16,770 nucleotides of DNA from Chitinophagaceae bacterium (GTDB lineage: Bacteria; Bacteroidota; Bacteroidia; Chitinophagales; Chitinophagaceae). Made by a program: the position numbers and the translations under genes. This document shows positions 6,194 through 14,477 of this stretch, piece by piece. The stretch covers positions 1 through 16,770 of the forward strand of contig JACFNM010000049.1 of NCBI GenBank assembly GCA_019454915.1, written 5' to 3'. Within the stretch, counting starts at the first letter, position 1, and every line of letters begins with the position of its first letter. The notes below the pieces were generated by a model. It ran no database searches. It was given only the letters and a program-made list of their open reading frames with translations, and had not been told where the DNA came from.

Positions 6194-7747
6194 TTGAATA
6201 AAGAATTAATCATAAATGCCGTTCCCGTAGGCGTGGAAATTGCCTTACTGGAAGATAAGAAACTGGTAGAGCTGCATCATGAAAAAGCGGATGCCAGTTT
6301 TGCCGTGGGCGACTTGTACCTGGGAAAGGTAAAAAAACTCATTCCCGGGCTGAATGCCGCTTTTGTGGATGTGGGGTTTGAAAAGGACGCATTTTTACAT
6401 TATACGGATTTAAGCCCTTATGCCCGGTCGTTATTGAAATTTACCCACCAGGCGATGAACGTGAGCGAGGGACAACCGGAATTTGACTTTTCCAGGTTTC
6501 AAACCGAACCGGAAATCATCAAAACCGGAAAAATCAATGAGGTATTGGGACAAAAGCCCAATATCCTGGTTCAGATTCTCAAAGAACCCATTGCCGCCAA
6601 AGGACCCAGACTGAGTTGTGAAATTTCGCTTCCCGGTCGTTTTGTGGTGGTGACGCCCTTCAATGACATCATTGCGGTATCGCGTAAAATCCATTCTTCG
6701 GAAGAAAGGAAGCGATTGCACAAAATTGTGGAGGCCATCAAGCCGAAAAATTTTGGCGTGATTGTAAGAACTGCTGCCGAAGGAAAAAACACGGCCGAGC
6801 TGCACGAAGATTTGATGATGCTGGTGGATAGCTGGAAGAACCTCCAGCACAACCTCAAAGGCGCCAAGGCACCCTGTAAAATATTGAGTGAACAGGCGAA
6901 GACCACCAGTATGCTCAGGGATTTACTCAATGAAGATTTTAATCGCATTGTAGTAAATGACAAGAATATGTACAACGATACGCGCAACTATATTCAAAAG
7001 ATAGCTCCCGAGAAAAAGGAGATCGTTTCGTTGTATCACAACGGCACACCCATATTTGATCAATATGGGATCACCAAACAGGTAAAAGCATCCTTTGGGA
7101 AAACGATTAATATGCCCAGCGGCGCTTATCTGATTATTGAACACACCGAAGCGCTTCATGTGATAGACGTGAACAGCGGCTATAAGAGTGTGAGCAATAA
7201 CCAGGAAATGAATGCGCTGGAGACTAACCTGGAGGCGGCTGCTGAAATCGCCCGCCAATTGCGTTTACGCGATATCGGCGGTATCATTGTTGTGGATTTC
7301 ATAGACATGAAATTGTCGGAAAATAAGCGTAAACTGGTGGACGCAATGGAAGGATTTATGAAGACGGACCGTGCGAAACACGCGGTGCTTCCGATCTCCA
7401 AATTCGGACTGATGCAGATCACCCGCCAGCGCATGAAGCCCGAGGTGAATATCAATACGCAGGAAGTGTGCCCCACCTGTAACGGTACCGGAAAAGTTTC
7501 TTCAACGCTGGTATTAGAAGATGAGATAGAAAAAAATCTGAGTTATCTCGTTATGCAGAAGCATTCGGGTTTAACCATCGTCGTTCATCCCATCATATAT
7601 GCCTACCTGACCAAGGGCTGGATGCTTTCTATCAGAAGAAAATGGAGCTGGAAGTATAAACAGAAGATAAGACTGAAGAAGAACAATAATTATCATTTTA
7701 CTGAATTCCATTTCTTCGATCATAATGAAGAGGAGATTAAGTTGTAG
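6194..7747 (+). CDS. rng: Ribonuclease G/E family endoribonuclease
   Basis: Cleaves single-stranded RNA in rRNA maturation and mRNA turnover, in the cytoplasm. 517 residues, the length of RNase G rather than of full RNase E, with no C-terminal degradosome scaffold. An S1-like domain (about 35-165, from FAVGDLYLGKVKKLIPGLNAAFVDVG) is followed by the catalytic core with metal-binding Asp325 (LHVIDVNSGYKS) and Asp368 (GIIVVDFIDMK). These are 43 residues apart, as in E. coli RNase E. The Zn-link cysteines are C426 and C429 (CPTCNGTGK). The start is TTG at 6194-6196 (LNKELIINA), matching where the family begins; no ATG nearby upstream is in frame. A structured leader precedes it. The DUF5916 gene starts 35 bases downstream and could be read through. 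Confidence 0.95.
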   Translation: MNKELIINAVPVGVEIALLEDKKLVELHHEKADASFAVGDLYLGKVKKLIPGLNAAFVDVGFEKDAFLHYTDLSPYARSLLKFTHQAMNVSEGQPEFDFSRFQTEPEIIKTGKINEVLGQKPNILVQILKEPIAAKGPRLSCEISLPGRFVVVTPFNDIIAVSRKIHSSEERKRLHKIVEAIKPKNFGVIVRTAAEGKNTAELHEDLMMLVDSWKNLQHNLKGAKAPCKILSEQAKTTSMLRDLLNEDFNRIVVNDKNMYNDTRNYIQKIAPEKKEIVSLYHNGTPIFDQYGITKQVKASFGKTINMPSGAYLIIEHTEALHVIDVNSGYKSVSNNQEMNALETNLEAAAEIARQLRLRDIGGIIVVDFIDMKLSENKRKLVDAMEGFMKTDRAKHAVLPISKFGLMQITRQRMKPEVNINTQEVCPTCNGTGKVSSTLVLEDEIEKNLSYLVMQKHSGLTIVVHPIIYAYLTKGWMLSIRRKWSWKYKQKIRLKKNNNYHFTEFHFFDHNEEEIKL

Positions 7748-7782
7748 TGGCTGAATGGATTTGTTTTTGATTTTCTGACATT

Positions 7783-9972
7783 TTGAAAAATAATAAATTG
7801 AGTCGCTTATCTTTTCTATTATTCTTTCTCCTGGTTTATTTTTCCGCTGCGGCTCAAAAAAAGAATGCATCATTTCAGTACCACATTAAAAAAGCTGTTT
7901 CACCGGTTGTAATTGATGGCGTGGCAGATGAGGAATCCTGGCAGCAGGCGCAGGTGGCTACTGATTTTTACATGGTGCTGCCCATGGACACCAGTGCCGC
8001 CGGGGTACGTACGGACGTAAGCATGACCTATGACAGGGACAATATCTATTTGCTGGCCGTTTGTTTCAATCCCGAAGACACGAGACTGATGGTGGAGTCG
8101 CTCCGGCGGGATTTTGCTTTTTTGAAAAACGATAATTTCCTGGTTTTTATAGATCCCTTTGATGATCTGACAACCGGTTATGCTTTTGGCGCCAATGCCT
8201 ATGGAGCGCAGTGGGACGGCACAATGTATGAAGGGAGTAAAGTAGATCTGAATTGGGATAACAAATGGATATCCGAGGTAAAGAATTATGATGACCGCTG
8301 GGTACTGGAAGCCGCCATTCCGTTTAAAACGATCCGTTATAAAAAAGATGCTATGCAATGGGGCATCAACTTCAGTAGAAACGATTTGAAAACCACGGAA
8401 AAATCCAGTTGGACACCTATACCGCGCCAGTTTCCAACAGCAGCATTAGCTTATACCGGCACATTAGTATGGGACGAAGCTCCGCCTGCACCACGCTCCA
8501 ATATTTCGGTGATTCCTTATGTTTTGGGTGGATTGTCCAGGAACTATCTTACCGGACATACAACGGAGTTGGACAAAAATATCGGCGGCGATGTAAAAGT
8601 ATCTATAGGTCCTTCCCTGAATCTGGATCTTACCTTTCGACCGGACTTTTCGCAGGTGGAAGTAGATAAGCAGGTAACCAACCTGAGCAGGTATGAATTG
8701 TTCTTTCCGGAAAAGAGACAGTTCTTTTTAGAGAATGGGGACTTGTTTGCCAACTTTGGATATGAAGATGTGAGGCCTTTCTTTTCAAGGAGGATTGGAC
8801 TCGGTGTGCCGATTAATTTTGGAGCGAGACTCAGTGGAAAACTGGATAAGAATACCCGTATCGGCGTTATGGATATGCAGACGGCAGCCGTGGAGGAAAC
8901 CGGATTGCCGGCACAAAATTTTGCCGTAATGTCCTTACAGCGGAAAGTTTTTAAGCGTTCAAATATCGGGTTATTGTATATAGATAAAACGTCTATGCAT
9001 TATCCTTCCCTTGCGGATTCCAGTAAAGAACGATACGCAGCCTATAACCGGAATTTTGGAATAGAGTATAACCTGGCTTCCTCCAACAACGTGTGGACGG
9101 GTAAGGCGATGGTGCTGAAGTCTTTTCAGCCGGGTGCGGGGAATGATGACTGGGTGCAGGCCGGACATCTTCAGTATTTCAGCAGGAGATGGCTGATCAT
9201 GGGACAGATACAACATGTGGGAAAGGATTATACTGCCGAGGTGGGATATGTACCCCGCGGCGATTATTTTAAGCTGAATCCATCCATCGCTTATTTTTTC
9301 TTCCCGAAAGGAGGACACGTATTAAGCCACGGGCCCCAGTTTAAGAGTACGCTTTATTTTGATAATCGTTTTGCAAAAACAGATTATACTCATATCTTAT
9401 CCTATCTCACCACGTTCCGGTCAAAGGCTACGTTAAATGTATTAGCGCAAAATGATTATGTGGAACTATTAAGACCCTATGACCCGACCAACACCGGGAA
9501 GGATTCGTTGCAGACAGGAGAAAGATTCAAATGGAATACAGTTGGTGTAGAATATGTGTCTGAGCCGCAGCATCTGCTTACCTATCTCGGTTCGCTTCGT
9601 TATGGCGGATATTATGTGAACGGTCACCTGCTCAGCGCCACCGGAGAAGTAGGTTACCGGGTACAACCCTATGTGAATATTACAATGAGCGCCAGCTATA
9701 ATCAATTGCGCCTTCCGCAGCCTTGGGGACATCAAAACTTCCTGCTCGTAGGCCCGCGCATTGATGTTACTTTTACCAATACCCTGTTTCTTACCACTTA
9801 TGTTCAATACAACGAACAGCAGGATAATCTGAACATCAATGCAAGGTTTCAATGGCGCTACAAACCGGCATCCGATCTGTTCCTGGTGTACACCGATAAT
9901 TATTATCCCGGTCCGTTTTCAGTCAAGACAAGAGCCTTTGTACTGAAGTTTAATTATTGGTGGAATTTGTAG
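7783..9972 (+). CDS. DUF5916 outer-membrane protein with CBM9-like N-terminal domain
   Basis: 729 residues. A signal peptide is visible (hydrophobic core 9-21, likely cleavage after AAA at residue 24, before QKKN). The N-terminal domain (about 35-225) resembles the DOMON/CBM9-like fold, beginning VVIDGVADEESWQQAQVATDF. The remainder (about 245-729) is DUF5916, rich in alternating strands, ending in the aromatic motif FVLKFNYWWNL that fits an outer-membrane beta-barrel signal. The landmark RYELFFPEKRQFFLENGDLF, which I associate with the family, is present. The family is common in Bacteroidota; carbohydrate or small-ligand binding is plausible, but no substrate is known. The start is TTG at 7783-7785, the only start that includes the whole signal peptide. 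Confidence 0.9.
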   Translation: MKNNKLSRLSFLLFFLLVYFSAAAQKKNASFQYHIKKAVSPVVIDGVADEESWQQAQVATDFYMVLPMDTSAAGVRTDVSMTYDRDNIYLLAVCFNPEDTRLMVESLRRDFAFLKNDNFLVFIDPFDDLTTGYAFGANAYGAQWDGTMYEGSKVDLNWDNKWISEVKNYDDRWVLEAAIPFKTIRYKKDAMQWGINFSRNDLKTTEKSSWTPIPRQFPTAALAYTGTLVWDEAPPAPRSNISVIPYVLGGLSRNYLTGHTTELDKNIGGDVKVSIGPSLNLDLTFRPDFSQVEVDKQVTNLSRYELFFPEKRQFFLENGDLFANFGYEDVRPFFSRRIGLGVPINFGARLSGKLDKNTRIGVMDMQTAAVEETGLPAQNFAVMSLQRKVFKRSNIGLLYIDKTSMHYPSLADSSKERYAAYNRNFGIEYNLASSNNVWTGKAMVLKSFQPGAGNDDWVQAGHLQYFSRRWLIMGQIQHVGKDYTAEVGYVPRGDYFKLNPSIAYFFFPKGGHVLSHGPQFKSTLYFDNRFAKTDYTHILSYLTTFRSKATLNVLAQNDYVELLRPYDPTNTGKDSLQTGERFKWNTVGVEYVSEPQHLLTYLGSLRYGGYYVNGHLLSATGEVGYRVQPYVNITMSASYNQLRLPQPWGHQNFLLVGPRIDVTFTNTLFLTTYVQYNEQQDNLNINARFQWRYKPASDLFLVYTDNYYPGPFSVKTRAFVLKFNYWWNL

Positions 9973-9974
9973 CC

Positions 9975-9982
9975 TATCTTTA
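9975..9982 (+). promoter_or_regulatory. Weak -7-like box before the DUF6807 gene
   Basis: TATCTTTA matches TAnnTTTG at five of six positions just after the DUF5916 stop, 55 bases before the next ATG, with no well-spaced -33 element. The rest of the 65-base gap holds an imperfect AAGGTTTT/AAAACTTT self-complementary stretch (9989-10005). Promoter and terminator roles are both uncertain. Confidence 0.18.
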
Positions 9983-10037
9983 GCTCGTAAGGTTTTCAAA
10001 ACTTTTAAGGTTTAGCTGTTTTACGTAATTTCCCTTT

Positions 10038-10745
10038 ATGAAAAGAATGATTATATTCTTGCCGATCGTTTTCATAGGATTAGGGTCTTGTCAGAACGAC
10101 CGCAAAGTTTCAGCCATTGACCAAACGCTCAGGATAGAACAGGGCGAAGCGGATACTACGATTGAAGTTTATGCTTCCTGGTCCAAAGAGCCGGTGCTGG
10201 TGCAGCATGTGGGCGACGATTTCCGGCCTTTTATCCATCCGATAGTTGCGCCGGATGGGAGGGGAGTGTTAACAGAGAATAGTCCCGGGCATCACCTGCA
10301 TCAAAACGGGTTATACTGGGGATTTACGCGGGTTAACGGGCGCGATTATTTTCATCATCCCGGAGATAATTACTGGAAACGTGTATCGGCTAATGTTATA
10401 GAAAAAGCGGGAACCACCGTTCAATGGCAAACGGTGTATAATCTGCTGGATGAAAAGGGTACGCCCATTATGAAGCAAACCCAGGACTGGACGATGACAC
10501 AGGACAGTGGCAAATACTTTATCAGTCTTGAGTGGAAAGGAGAAGCGCTCACGGATATTACCATTGGCAAATATGATTATGGCGGCTTGTTTTTAAGAAT
10601 GCCCTGGAAGGAAGGCATTAACGGGGAAGTAGTGAACAATGCCCGTCAGAAAAATGGCAGAGCCGAAGGTCAGCGGGCTATGTGGGTGGACGTGGGCATG
10701 CAGGTTGAAGGGAGGGATGATCAGGCGCATATTTATATATTCTAA
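10038..10745 (+). CDS. DUF6807 (PmoA-like) lipoprotein domain: 5' part of an interrupted large gene
   Basis: 235 residues before an in-frame TAA. The N-terminus is a lipoprotein signal with lipobox GLGSC (Cys18), so the product is exported and lipid-anchored. From about residue 40 it is a DUF6807 / PmoA-like domain, with landmarks FRPFIHPIVAPDGRGVLTE, the metal-site-like GHHLHQNGLYWGF and NYWKRVSANV. The domain is incomplete: family-typical sequence resumes in the same frame directly after the stop (HPENRGYPQAWRVDGQ), so the stop removes the last beta-strands and everything fused behind them. The family's function is unsettled despite the methane-monooxygenase name; sugar or glycoside chemistry is often assumed. 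I read 10038-13832 as one original gene of 1,264 codons. A real short protein ending at 10745 would probably not fold completely. Confidence 0.8.
   Translation: MKRMIIFLPIVFIGLGSCQNDRKVSAIDQTLRIEQGEADTTIEVYASWSKEPVLVQHVGDDFRPFIHPIVAPDGRGVLTENSPGHHLHQNGLYWGFTRVNGRDYFHHPGDNYWKRVSANVIEKAGTTVQWQTVYNLLDEKGTPIMKQTQDWTMTQDSGKYFISLEWKGEALTDITIGKYDYGGLFLRMPWKEGINGEVVNNARQKNGRAEGQRAMWVDVGMQVEGRDDQAHIYIF
10743..10745 (+). other. In-frame TAA interrupting the DUF6807-dehydrogenase gene
   Basis: The TAA falls inside the conserved segment IYIF-stop-HPENRGYPQAW. Relatives usually have F-D/E-HP-x-N here, so a Glu codon GAA changed to TAA by one substitution is the simplest origin. The frame is identical on both sides, with no insertion or deletion. 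Confidence 0.85.
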
Positions 10746-10793
10746 CATCCTGAAAACAGGGGATATCCTCAGGCCTGGCGCGTAGACGGACAG

Positions 10794-13700
10794 ATGGGCG
10801 TGGGACCGGCAACGGCACGGGATACGAGCTGGACAATTCAAAAGGGTGAAACTGAAATTTTCAAACATCAATTGGTTGTGTATACGGGTGAGTTTAGTGA
10901 TACCCGGCTAAATGATGAATGGGCGAAATACACCGGTAATACTTCCATCTATAATACGGCGGAATTATGGAAGCTGGCGCAATTGGAGGCGCTGGATGCC
11001 CGGTTCCTCACCCCGCAGGAAGCCGTTGACGTAATGGCGGTTAAGCCCGGTAACCGGGTTAACGTTTGGGCGGCTGAGCCGATGATGACGCAGCCGATGG
11101 CTTTTTGCTGGGATGACAGGGGAAGACTGTGGATAGCCGAAAATAAAGATTATGAGTCAAGGGGGCATGGATTTTCTAATATTGGCGGAAGCAGGATTAT
11201 CATTCTCGAGGATACGGATCATGATGGTGTGGCCGACAAGCGTACAGTGTTTATGGAGGATATTGCCTTCCCTGCTGCTATGGCCGTGGGATTTGATGGG
11301 GTGTTCATTGGCGCTCCGCCTAACCTGATATTTGTACCGGATCGTAATCATGACGATAAGGCCGATGTAAATGATATAGAAGTGCGGCTGACCGGTTGGG
11401 GAATTCGTGACCGCCATGAAACGCTGAATAGTTTTCATTGGGGCCCGGATGGCTGGCTTTACGGATGTCAGGGCTTTGCAACCCCTTCTAAAGTGCGGAA
11501 GCCAAAAGGTAAAGGGAAATTATATAAGCACAAAGACCCTTTTCCGGAAGATATACTGGAGGGAGAGGGTGTTGATATTAATGGGGGAGTATGGCGTTAC
11601 CATCCGGTGAAGGATAAGTTTGAGGTGGTGGCGCATGGATTCAGTAATCCGTGGGGTATTGATTATGATGCTAAGGGGCAGATGTTTATTACCGCCTGCG
11701 TGATTCCTCATTTGTGGCACATCATTCCCGGCGGTATTTATCAACGTCAGGGAGGGCAGCATTTTAATCCCTATGTGTATGACGATATAAAAACCATCAC
11801 CGATCATAGCCATCGTTCGGCACATGGAGGTGCAAGGATATACCAATCGGATGCTTTTCCGGCGTCGGAGCGGGGGCGGATATTTATGTGTAATATTCAT
11901 GAACATGCGGTGTTATCCGATATTCTCAAAAGGCAGGGTTCCGGATTCGTGGGGAGCCATGGAGATGATTTTGTGATGGCCAACAATGGGCAATGGGTCG
12001 GCTTTAGTATGGAGGTGGGTCCAGACGGCGGATTATATGCCCTCGACTGGCATGATGCAGATATTTGCGGGCAGACGGTGAGAAACAGTGAAACGGGGCG
12101 TGTATTCAGGATTATGCCGGAAAAATCGGAAGCCATGGATTTTCCGGGGAGGTACGATGATCTGAACAAGCTTTCTGATAAGCAATTAGCCGATTTGCAA
12201 ACGAGCACGAGTGACTGGCATGCCCGCAGAGCAAGAGTAATCCTGCAGGGGCGTTGTGTAAAAAATACATTGAATCCGGAAGCAAAAGGGAGATTGATGG
12301 ATTTGTTTGAATCATCCCCCGATAGCGATTACCGGTTGAGGGCCTTATGGGCCTTGCACGTAACAAAGAGCACAGAAACCCGTATGTTGAAGAAAGCGCT
12401 CTCCGACCGGGATGAGTACGTGCGTGCCTGGGCTATTCAGTTATTATGTGAGGATGGTGAGCCTTCGGGAGATATTACTTCTCTGATGGTCAGGATGGCG
12501 GAAAAGGATAAGTCTCCCGTAGTCCGGCTCTATCTTGCTTCTGCTATTCAGCGTGTAGATGGCGAAACAGGCTGGCGTCTGGCTGAAGCGTTGAGCCACC
12601 ATGGAGAAGATGAAAATGATCATAATTTGCCCAAAATGATTTGGTTTGGATTTGAAAAGTTGGTGAAGGAGAATCCGAAGAGAGCATTGGAAATAGCGTC
12701 GGAGTCCAAACTTTCTCTCATCAGTCGTTTTACGGCCAGGCGGGCTGTAGATGCGGACGCGCTTGCGGAGTTAGCTGATGCAATCGCTAATCAGCCGGCT
12801 AATGTGGACGACCTCCTCCAGGGAATGTTAGCAGGCATGGAAGGACGGATAGATTTGGAACCTCCATCGAATTGGGAAAAGACTATGAATAAATTGCAGC
12901 GTGGTAAGGCGTCCACCGCGAATCTCGCACAGGAAATAGGCGCCTTATTCGGAGACGCCGCATCTACCCAAAGGTCTTTGGGTGTACTCAATGATAAGAA
13001 AGCGGATCCGGCACAAAGAATTAAAGCCATGCAGGCTTTAGCGGCACAGCAGAGAAAGGAACTGGAGCAAATGATTCCCCAATTATTGGAAGAACCGGCG
13101 TTACGGTTAGAGGTTATCCGGTCCATAGCGGCGTATAATGATAAGGGGTTGGGAGAACTGTTACTCAAAAAATATCCGTCTTTGAATGAAGAAGAGAAAC
13201 AACAGGCGATACATACGCTTAGCTCCCGACCGGTATACGGCTGGCTTTTAGCCGACGCATTAAAGAACAAAACGATGCCCAGGAGCCAGGTGCCGGCAAA
13301 TGTAGCGCGCCAGTTACGTCGGGTGGTGGGCAGTGGTTTTGTGGAGATTTGGGGACCTATTGATGATCAGCCCGCAGATAAGAAGGAATATGCCCATTAT
13401 AAAAAAGTAGTAGCAGAACATAAGCCGGATTTAAGCAATGGAGAGAAGTTGTTCGCTTCGGTTTGCGGCACTTGTCATAAAATGTTTGACAAAGGAGGAA
13501 ATATTGGCCCGAATCTCACGGGCTCTAATCGCTCGGATATAGACTATCTTTTGTTTAATATTCTGAGTCCCGGCGCCGAGATACAGGATGCTTATAAAAT
13601 GATCATTATCACCACGCGTGACGGTCGTACTTATTCGGGTAACCTGATAGCCGAAAACGAACGGCAAATTACCATGCGGGTTGTGGGTCAAAATGACGTG

Positions 13701-13832
13701 GTACTAAACAAGTCTACCATTCAATCCAGGGAAGCTACAGAAACTTCTTTGATGCCACAGGGATTGCTTTCAAATTTATCGGACAAAGAAGTGGCGGATT
13801 TATTGGGGTATTTGATGAAGGCGGGTAAGTAG
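10794..13832 (+). CDS. PVC-type membrane-bound dehydrogenase with HEAT-like repeats and cytochrome c domain: 3' part of an interrupted gene
   Basis: The frame opens right after the TAA at 10743. ATG 10794 is the first ATG and gives 1,012 residues. Order of parts: the tail of DUF6807 (1-45); a six-bladed-propeller-like Planctomycete-type dehydrogenase domain (about 80-440) with QPMAFCWDDRGRLWIAENKDY, calcium-site-like DTDHDGVADK and DRNHDDKAD, and a closing SETGRVFRIMP; helical HEAT-like repeats (about 470-800); and a cytochrome c domain with CGTCH (C891, C894, H895) and candidate distal ligand Met987 in SLMPQGL. The family is thought to oxidise sugars or alcohols in the periplasm and pass electrons to heme; the substrate is unknown. 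This part alone has no signal peptide, so it could not be exported or receive heme. It therefore makes sense only joined to the upstream lipoprotein part. Confidence 0.85.
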   Translation: MGVGPATARDTSWTIQKGETEIFKHQLVVYTGEFSDTRLNDEWAKYTGNTSIYNTAELWKLAQLEALDARFLTPQEAVDVMAVKPGNRVNVWAAEPMMTQPMAFCWDDRGRLWIAENKDYESRGHGFSNIGGSRIIILEDTDHDGVADKRTVFMEDIAFPAAMAVGFDGVFIGAPPNLIFVPDRNHDDKADVNDIEVRLTGWGIRDRHETLNSFHWGPDGWLYGCQGFATPSKVRKPKGKGKLYKHKDPFPEDILEGEGVDINGGVWRYHPVKDKFEVVAHGFSNPWGIDYDAKGQMFITACVIPHLWHIIPGGIYQRQGGQHFNPYVYDDIKTITDHSHRSAHGGARIYQSDAFPASERGRIFMCNIHEHAVLSDILKRQGSGFVGSHGDDFVMANNGQWVGFSMEVGPDGGLYALDWHDADICGQTVRNSETGRVFRIMPEKSEAMDFPGRYDDLNKLSDKQLADLQTSTSDWHARRARVILQGRCVKNTLNPEAKGRLMDLFESSPDSDYRLRALWALHVTKSTETRMLKKALSDRDEYVRAWAIQLLCEDGEPSGDITSLMVRMAEKDKSPVVRLYLASAIQRVDGETGWRLAEALSHHGEDENDHNLPKMIWFGFEKLVKENPKRALEIASESKLSLISRFTARRAVDADALAELADAIANQPANVDDLLQGMLAGMEGRIDLEPPSNWEKTMNKLQRGKASTANLAQEIGALFGDAASTQRSLGVLNDKKADPAQRIKAMQALAAQQRKELEQMIPQLLEEPALRLEVIRSIAAYNDKGLGELLLKKYPSLNEEEKQQAIHTLSSRPVYGWLLADALKNKTMPRSQVPANVARQLRRVVGSGFVEIWGPIDDQPADKKEYAHYKKVVAEHKPDLSNGEKLFASVCGTCHKMFDKGGNIGPNLTGSNRSDIDYLLFNILSPGAEIQDAYKMIIITTRDGRTYSGNLIAENERQITMRVVGQNDVVLNKSTIQSREATETSLMPQGLLSNLSDKEVADLLGYLMKAGK

Positions 13833-13938
13833 GATGGGGTTGTTCTCTGAATGGAAAACGGATATAATGTGATGGAATAGAGATTGACTTGTTGGCGATA
13901 ATCGTAGGATCGTGTTGTGCTTTTTAACTGTCTGTATT

Positions 13939-13953
13939 GATTCCTTAAGAATC
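13939..13953. repeat. Small inverted repeat upstream of the peroxiredoxin gene
   Basis: GATTC-cttaa-GAATC lies 20 bases upstream of the -7 box, where a -33 element or regulator would bind. It could be an operator for a redox-responsive regulator, but five-base arms are common by chance. Confidence 0.2.
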
Positions 13954-13972
13954 CGGTCATCTTATTTTTCAC

Positions 13973-13980
13973 TAACTTTG
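13973..13980 (+). promoter_or_regulatory. -7 promoter element of the peroxiredoxin gene
   Basis: TAACTTTG is a perfect match to the Bacteroidota -7 consensus TAnnTTTG. It lies 19 bases before the ATG at 14000 in AT-rich sequence. Transcription would start near 13986-13988, giving a leader of about a dozen bases. No convincing TTG -33 element is seen at the usual spacing. Confidence 0.55.
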
Positions 13981-13999
13981 TAATTCTAAAATTTTTGTT

Positions 14000-14470
14000 A
14001 TGGCACTAAAAGTTGGAACAAAGGCACCGGATTTTACATTGGTGAACACAGAAAAGAAAGAAGTCAGTTTAAAAGATTTTGCCGGCAAAACACTTGTGAT
14101 AAATTTTTTCCCTGCGGCTTTTACGGGAGTCTGTACCGAACAGTTGTGTACAAACCGTAATGACGTGAGTTTTTATAATTCAATAGGAGCAGCCGTGGTA
14201 GGCGTGTCTGTGGATATGCCCTTTACTTTGGAAGTGTTTAAAGGAAAGAATAACATCAATTTTGATTTATTATCCGACTTTAATAAGGAAATGATCAAAG
14301 CCTACGATATGTATCTGCCGGATTTTGTTTTGGGATTGAAAGGGGTGGCAAAAAGAGGAGTTGGGGTCGTAGATAAGAATGGCACGGTTGTGTACGCAGA
14401 AGAAACAGCCAACCCCGGAACCCAGGTTAACTTCAACGCATTGAAGGATGCCCTGGCGAAAATTAAATAG
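14000..14470 (+). CDS. Peroxiredoxin (AhpE/BCP-like, thiol peroxidase)
   Basis: 156 residues with no signal peptide, so cytoplasmic. It reduces hydrogen or organic peroxides through a cysteine thiol. Thioredoxin-fold landmarks are VGTKAPDFTLVN and the active-site loop FFPAAFTGVCTEQLCT with peroxidatic Cys45. Cys50 follows five residues later, where the resolving cysteine sits in BCP/PrxQ proteins, while the PAAFTGVC form is AhpE-like. An atypical two-cysteine mechanism with an internal disulfide is therefore inferred. The arginine expected near the active site is probably in GVAKRGVGVV (about 115-123). The gene has its own -7 box and runs convergently with hisS, only 17 bases apart. It is probably monocistronic. 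Confidence 0.92.
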   Translation: MALKVGTKAPDFTLVNTEKKEVSLKDFAGKTLVINFFPAAFTGVCTEQLCTNRNDVSFYNSIGAAVVGVSVDMPFTLEVFKGKNNINFDLLSDFNKEMIKAYDMYLPDFVLGLKGVAKRGVGVVDKNGTVVYAEETANPGTQVNFNALKDALAKIK

Positions 14471-14477
14471 GACGCTG

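Noticed and set aside
10749..10773. CCTGA/TCAGG hairpin just after the in-frame TAA, as a possible readthrough stimulator
   Set aside because: The stem is only 5 bp and the bases encode the conserved PENRGYPQA segment, so coding constraint explains the symmetry. Kept only as a point to test with the stop codon.
10746..10793. Frameshift as the cause of the split between the DUF6807 and dehydrogenase parts
   Set aside because: Both parts are in the same frame (10038 and 10794 differ by 252 whole codons) and the conserved sequence continues directly after the TAA, so a nonsense change and not an indel is seen.
12791..13270. 159-codon minus-strand open frame opposite the HEAT-like repeat region
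   Set aside because: Antisense to a long coding frame with recognisable domains on both sides; low-complexity translation with no family resemblance.
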